A stretch of 48,831 bases of DNA from an uncultured Lachnospiraceae bacterium (GTDB taxonomy: Bacteria; Bacillota; Clostridia; Lachnospirales; Lachnospiraceae): positions 1 to 48,831 of the forward strand of contig CAJTXA010000023.1 of NCBI GenBank assembly GCA_910579865.1. Reading direction: 5' to 3'. The translations under genes were made by a program, and so were the position numbers. Below, one piece after another: positions 44,844-48,831 of the stretch (the first letter of the stretch is position 1; each line of letters starts with the position of its first letter). The notes under the pieces are model-generated. The model had not been told where the DNA came from. It was given only the letters and a program-made list of their open reading frames with translations, and searched no databases.

Positions 44844-45372
44844 ATCTAGAAAATGTCTTTAAACAATTTTCCAATGTACGAATTCGATCTTCCAATTCTC
44901 CCTCTTCAATCACAATATCCAAAGCAAAAGAAATATCGTCCATCATCCTATCATCCATATATTTTTTCTTATCTCGTAGATATTCCAATTTTTCTCCATA
45001 ACTATCACAATCTAAAAATCCGGTCAGTACTTGTATTCTATCTGGAAAAGCAGAAGCAGGTTCCTCTTTAACAGGGTTCACCACAAAATCCTCTGTTTTG
45101 CATACTTCATCTTCCTTAGAATAAACGGTTTTTGCTCCTTGTTCTACTTTCTCAAAACAATATCTTTGTTGTATATCAGGATATTTTTCCCGATCTACTT
45201 CACTTATAAACAAGGAAAGTGGTCTGGCATAAATAGTAAACTCTCCATACAATGCCTGATAAATTACAAGTTCTTCCTTTGTTTCACTGTGTACAGCAAC
45301 TGTAATGATCTGATACAATTTATTCTTAAAGTGCCGATAACGTTCTCCTGGTTGAGGTCTTCTTTCTTCCAT
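44821..45372 (-). CDS. DUF1653-containing protein
   Basis: A 183-residue soluble protein. Residues about 5-65 form the DUF1653 domain: PGERYRHFKNKLYQIITVAV, then EELVIYQALYGEFTIYARPL. A helical acidic C-terminal half follows. Function is unknown. The ATG at 45372 follows AGGA; a TTG at 45408 is less likely. It begins 41 bases after citrate synthase and overlaps potA, so it sits in the same transcript. Confidence 0.82.
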   Translation of the reverse strand: MEERRPQPGERYRHFKNKLYQIITVAVHSETKEELVIYQALYGEFTIYARPLSLFISEVDREKYPDIQQRYCFEKVEQGAKTVYSKEDEVCKTEDFVVNPVKEEPASAFPDRIQVLTGFLDCDSYGEKLEYLRDKKKYMDDRMMDDISFALDIVIEEGELEDRIRTLENCLKTFSRYEGSRLR

Positions 45373-45413
45373 GGCTTCCTGTCCTCTTTCAGAACGATCA
45401 CCAGACAAAGAGT

Positions 45414-46772
45414 CTAGCGATCCTCCATTTTTTGATATTCTTGTCTCTCCTGCACAGCACGATAAGCTGGACGGATAATCTTTCCTGCATTGATCAATTC
45501 TTCTACTCGATGTGCTCCCCAGCCTGCCATACGTGCAATTGCAAAAATTGGGGTATAAAGTTGTAATGGCAAATCTAACATACTATAAACAAATCCACTA
45601 TAAAAGTCAATATTTGCACTTACCCCTTTATAAATTTTTCTTCGTTCTCCAATTACTTTTGGTGCTAACCGTTCTACTGCAGAATACAACTGAAATTCTT
45701 CCTCTTTTCCTTTTTCAATCGAAAGACTTTCTACAAATCGTTTAAAAATATTTGCCCTTGGATCCGAAATGGAATAAACAGCATGACCCATACCATAAAT
45801 CAATCCTGCTTTATCAAATGCCTCCTTTGATAAAAGTGCATGTAAATAAGCAGTAATCTGATCTTCATCTTTCCAATCCGTCACTACCTGTTTCATATCT
45901 TCAAACATCCGCACTACTTTAATATTGGCTCCACCATGTTTTGGCCCTTTTAAGGATCCAAGCGATGCTGCTATTGTAGAATACGTATCTGTTCCAGAAG
46001 AAGATACAACATGAGTTGTAAAAGTCGAGTTATTACCACCACCATGTTCTGCATGAAGCACCAATGCTACATCCAAAATTTTCGCTTCTAATGCAGTATA
46101 TTTTCCATCTGGCCGAAGCAGACGCAAAATATTTTCTGCTGTAGACAAGGTTGGATCTGGAGTATGAATAATTAGGCTATTTCCTTCTAAATAATGATTA
46201 TAAGCCTGATAACCATATACAGACATCAATGGAAAAGAGGCCGTTAACTGAATACACTGGCGAATCACATTTGGAATCGAAATATCATCTGCTGTTTCAT
46301 CATAAGAATAAAGCGTCAGTACACTTCTTGCAAGTGTATTCATCATATCTGCACTTGGCGCCTTTAAAATTACATCTCTTACAAAATTTGTTGGAAGTGT
46401 TCGGTATTCTCCTAAAAGCTCCTGAAACTCTTTTAATTCCTTCCTATTCGGCAGTTCCCCAAACATCAACAGGTATGCCACTTCTTCAAATCCAAACCGT
46501 TTTTCTTTAATAAATCCATCTACAATCTGTTCAATATCATACCCTCGATAATAGAGTTTTCCATCGCAAGGGATCATCTCATCATCTTCCAATATATAGG
46601 ACTGAATTTCGGAAATCTCTGTCAAACCAGCAAGTACCCCTCGCCCACTGATATCACGTAGTCCTCTTTTTACATCATACTTCCCATACAAGGATGGATC
46701 GATAGAGCTATTCTTCTGACACACCTCTGCCAATTCTAAAATTTTCGATGTCACCTGTGAATATGGATTCAT
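45414..46772 (-). CDS. gltA: Citrate synthase
   Basis: A 452-residue enzyme that condenses oxaloacetate and acetyl-CoA; here it probably feeds 2-oxoglutarate and glutamate synthesis. Active-site segments are LHAEHGGGNNSTFT, LKGPKHGGANIKV and YGMGHAVYSISDPR. An extra N-terminal part of about 60 residues precedes the usual start (GLTEISEIQSYI, KLYYRGYDIEQI). The ribosome site GGAGGGTGTAAAC is strong. A promoter with an operator-like palindrome and a 145-base leader lie upstream. The symbol may be citZ in other naming. Confidence 0.95.
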   Translation of the reverse strand: MNPYSQVTSKILELAEVCQKNSSIDPSLYGKYDVKRGLRDISGRGVLAGLTEISEIQSYILEDDEMIPCDGKLYYRGYDIEQIVDGFIKEKRFGFEEVAYLLMFGELPNRKELKEFQELLGEYRTLPTNFVRDVILKAPSADMMNTLARSVLTLYSYDETADDISIPNVIRQCIQLTASFPLMSVYGYQAYNHYLEGNSLIIHTPDPTLSTAENILRLLRPDGKYTALEAKILDVALVLHAEHGGGNNSTFTTHVVSSSGTDTYSTIAASLGSLKGPKHGGANIKVVRMFEDMKQVVTDWKDEDQITAYLHALLSKEAFDKAGLIYGMGHAVYSISDPRANIFKRFVESLSIEKGKEEEFQLYSAVERLAPKVIGERRKIYKGVSANIDFYSGFVYSMLDLPLQLYTPIFAIARMAGWGAHRVEELINAGKIIRPAYRAVQERQEYQKMEDR

Positions 46773-46893
46773 GTTTACACCCTCCTTTTCTTTTTTCTTA
46801 ATTTTTATTTACGCAAATCACTGCCCATTCTTTAAACTTAATGGATAAACAATGGACTTTCTACCACATTAACCCCCTCACTTTTTCATAGTA

Positions 46894-46917
46894 ATACACT
46901 ACACTTTTACAGTGTAT
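46894..46917. promoter_or_regulatory. Operator-like inverted repeat at the citrate synthase start site
   Basis: ATACACT (46894-46900) and AGTGTAT (46911-46917) are perfect inverted arms 10 bases apart, and lie over the predicted transcription start. This position suits a repressor. The protein is unknown. Confidence 0.4.
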
Positions 46918-46924
46918 GATTTTT

Positions 46925-46953
46925 ATTTTACCATAAATGTGCTATTGAAACAA
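46925..46953 (-). promoter_or_regulatory. Promoter of citrate synthase
   Basis: TTGTTT (46948-46953), 17 bases, TAAAAT (46925-46930). Confidence 0.55.
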
Positions 46954-47012
46954 ATAAACTTTCTATGAATTTCATCTTCTCTTTGTAAATCATAGACTTT
47001 TTCTTATTCTCA

Positions 47013-47021
47013 TGTTATAAT
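47013..47021 (+). promoter_or_regulatory. Extended -10 promoter of the sensor-GGDEF gene
   Basis: TGTTATAAT, about 60 bases before the ATG; -35 not clear. Confidence 0.45.
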
Positions 47022-47079
47022 CACATCATCTATAACTTAATATTTATTCCTACTTTATGTAATCTTAGAAGGTGATCCT

Positions 47080-48695
47080 ATGAATAAAAAAACACTATTT
47101 TTATACCTATCTGCATTTTGTTTTGGTATCTTACTCCTTATTCTTATCAGTATCACAAACAAAGGGACATTTTATCAAACTACCTTCCCTGCATCTGTTC
47201 TGCCTCTTACAAAGTGGAATATCACCAATCTTCCTGAAGAAAAAGCAATTCAGCTTACCTGCACACTTCCTGAAGAATTAATTGGAATTGAATGGTTAGG
47301 ATTTTTTTCTATCCATCAAAATATCTTTGTCTCTATTGAAGATCATCTGATCTATTCCTATCAAGCAGAACCAAAAATGATGTTATTTGGCCAGACTCCT
47401 GGAAATATATGGAATTTCATTCCGATTCTAGAAGAATATGCCTCTCAAACAATTCAAGTTCGACTTACCTCTCCTTACCAAGAATCTATGCTGTACCAGA
47501 TTTCTATTTGGGCAATAAAATGGATGTTCTAATTGCACTAACAGCCGATAATCTTCCTACCTTTATCGTTGCAACACTGACCATGTTTGTAGGTCTATTT
47601 TATATGGGTTATTGGATTTATATGAAACGTTATTATACAAATGATACCCTATTTTTCTTAGGATTATCTTCTTTTAGCATCGCTGGATGGTCTTTAGTTG
47701 AACTTCCAATTACTACACTGGTATTACATAACAATATTGCTGTTGCATATGCTCCTTATATTTTTATTATTTCCATGTTATTTCCATTTCTTTGTTTTAT
47801 AAGAAATTACTATCATAATCGTAAACAAAAAATCTGGTCTATTTTAGTAGCTATTAGTTTATTTGAAATCTTTTTCTGTTTATTTTTACAGGCTACTAAT
47901 CTACTAGATTTTCGTCATATGTTGTCCACTATGCTTTTTCTTATTGTACTATTTTTTTTCTTTATCTGTATCCTTACTATCCGAGAAAATCATCTTTATG
48001 GTTTAAATTCTGGTATGAAACTAACTGTATTTTGTTTGATTTTAGATGCCTGCGGTTTACTTATTGATATTGCTCGTTATTATATTTATAACGGAAAATC
48101 GACTTTCTTTTATGGAAATTTTTTATTTCTTATTACTATCATTATATTGGGGTTGGAAATTATTCACCACTCACGGGAAAAAATTGAAAAAAGCAAACAG
48201 CTTGCTCGTTTAGAGCGTCTTGCCTATCATGATAAATTAACCGATCTCTATAATCGAACTGCTTTTATTGATTATCTTAGTTTAGTTAATACTGCAAAAA
48301 ATGGCAGCTTTATTGTTGCTTTCGAACTTCATCTAAATTTAACTGGCTTTCATCAATATAATTACAGCGATTATGATAGGGAAATTTTAACCGCTGCCCA
48401 AATGCTTCAAGATGCTTTTGCTGGAATTGGAAAATGTTATCGGCTTGGTTATATGGAATTTTCTGTTATTCTTGAAGACAGTACTATAACTGCTTGTGAA
48501 CAGGCAATTCAGATTATAAAAGCACAATGTGAAGCTTATAACCATACACATGCCAATGCTCCAATTCAATTTTTTTCTGGATATGCAGAATTTGATTCAA
48601 TCTTAGATCACGATATTGATGATGTTAGAAGTCGGGCAGATTTTCAACTTTGTCAAGATAAAGTTAGATATATCCAAAAAACATTTCATGAATAA
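47080..48695 (+). pseudogene. Membrane sensor with degenerate GGDEF domain, broken by a one-base frameshift
   Basis: Two overlapping frames make one protein of about 538 residues. The first (47080-47532) has a signal segment and an extracytoplasmic beta domain of the 7TMR-DISM sort. The second (open to 48695) continues from GNKMDVLIALTADNLP into about seven membrane segments and a GGDEF domain (LERLAYHDKLTDLYNRTAF). Adding one G to the GGG at 47510-47512 would join them as IWGNKMDVL. The GGDEF signature is replaced by LGYMEF, so cyclase activity is unlikely even if intact. The break may be real or a sequencing error. Confidence 0.75.
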
Positions 48696-48758
48696 AAGAT
48701 TTCCTTTTTGTCTTTTCTTTAAAAAAGGACTATCATACATTCCGTTTTCTTTGTTGAT

Positions 48759-48817
48759 ATGCTCCCTTCTAGGTAGACAAGTGAAATAATAAAAACTTGT
48801 TACTTAGGAGGGAGCAT
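48759..48817 (+). promoter_or_regulatory. Long hairpin that covers the ribosome site of the last gene
   Basis: Imperfect arms 48759-48782 and 48795-48817 pair over about 22 positions. The right arm contains the AGGAGGG Shine-Dalgarno. Folding would block translation. Confidence 0.6.
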
Positions 48818-48822
48818 ATTTT

Positions 48823-48831
48823 ATGTCTAAA
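48823..48831 (+). CDS. First codons of a gene cut by the window edge, possibly a transposase
   Basis: ATG at 48823 follows AGGAGGG by ten bases; only MSK is visible. The hairpin hiding its ribosome site is of a kind known from insertion sequences. Identity is inference. Confidence 0.35.

Larger units (their letters stand above)
46773..47079. other. Divergent control region
   Basis: 307 bases between citrate synthase and the GGDEF-type gene. It has one promoter in each direction and a palindrome, listed separately; no gene is seen. Confidence 0.6.

Overview
The window reads as chromosome of an anaerobic, endospore-forming, low-GC Firmicute, most likely a Lachnospiraceae/Clostridia member. The support is a complete spoIIA-sigF plus spoVA cluster, pyruvate phosphate dikinase, homodimeric glycyl-tRNA synthetase, type A GGAGG ribosome sites and AT-rich spacers. 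Almost every gene is on the minus strand; the exceptions are a small HTH gene, typA, a YigZ-family gene and a broken GGDEF-type gene.

Region 1 (1 to about 4,600) is visibly richer in GC than the rest. It carries a plasmid-type replication and partition module: DUF6075-like protein, a 60-residue protein, ParA, ParB, a RepA_N-type initiator, a small acidic protein and an HTH regulator. It looks like one end of an integrative and conjugative element (Tn1549-like) inserted just after ppdK. Inside repA lie seven copies of a dyad-symmetric 14-bp core at an exact 23-bp period, beside a 15-bp AT-rich repeat: a convincing candidate replication origin. Two stacked hairpins precede the operon.

Region 2 (4,638 to 15,053) holds ppdK, a decayed FtsW/RodA-like gene, a lipoprotein-glyS pair, recO-era, a two-OB SSB-like gene and ilvE. 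Region 3 (15,054 to 25,628) holds a MacB-type ABC operon with a CARDB-like surface protein (ATPase, adaptor, permease), typA, a class A penicillin-binding protein, a YigZ-family gene and a sigma-like protein that lacks its promoter-reading parts.

Region 4 (25,101 to 31,555) is the forespore programme: spoIIAA, spoIIAB, sigF, an unannotated 58-residue membrane protein, spoVAA, spoVAB, spoVAC, then a LytTR response regulator with its own promoter and terminator that splits the cluster, then spoVAD, spoVAEb and the sigma-like gene. SpoIIAA/AB control sigma F; the SpoVA proteins form the dipicolinate channel.

Region 5 (31,696 to 40,758) holds a zinc-ribbon TPR membrane protein, a 45-residue acidic protein, folC, a large GH2 glycosidase, a CE4 deacetylase and a beta-helix carbohydrate-binding lipoprotein. 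Region 6 (40,881 to 46,772) is a run of citrate synthase, DUF1653 protein and a PotABCD polyamine importer. The right end has a sensor-GGDEF gene broken by one base and the first codons of what may be a transposase behind a hairpin that hides its ribosome site.

Best candidates for something undescribed: the small membrane protein translationally coupled to spoVAA, the truncated sigma-like protein at the end of the spoVA run, the LytTR gene splitting that run, and the origin and leader structures of the integrated element. All family assignments come from reading the sequence; no searches were run.
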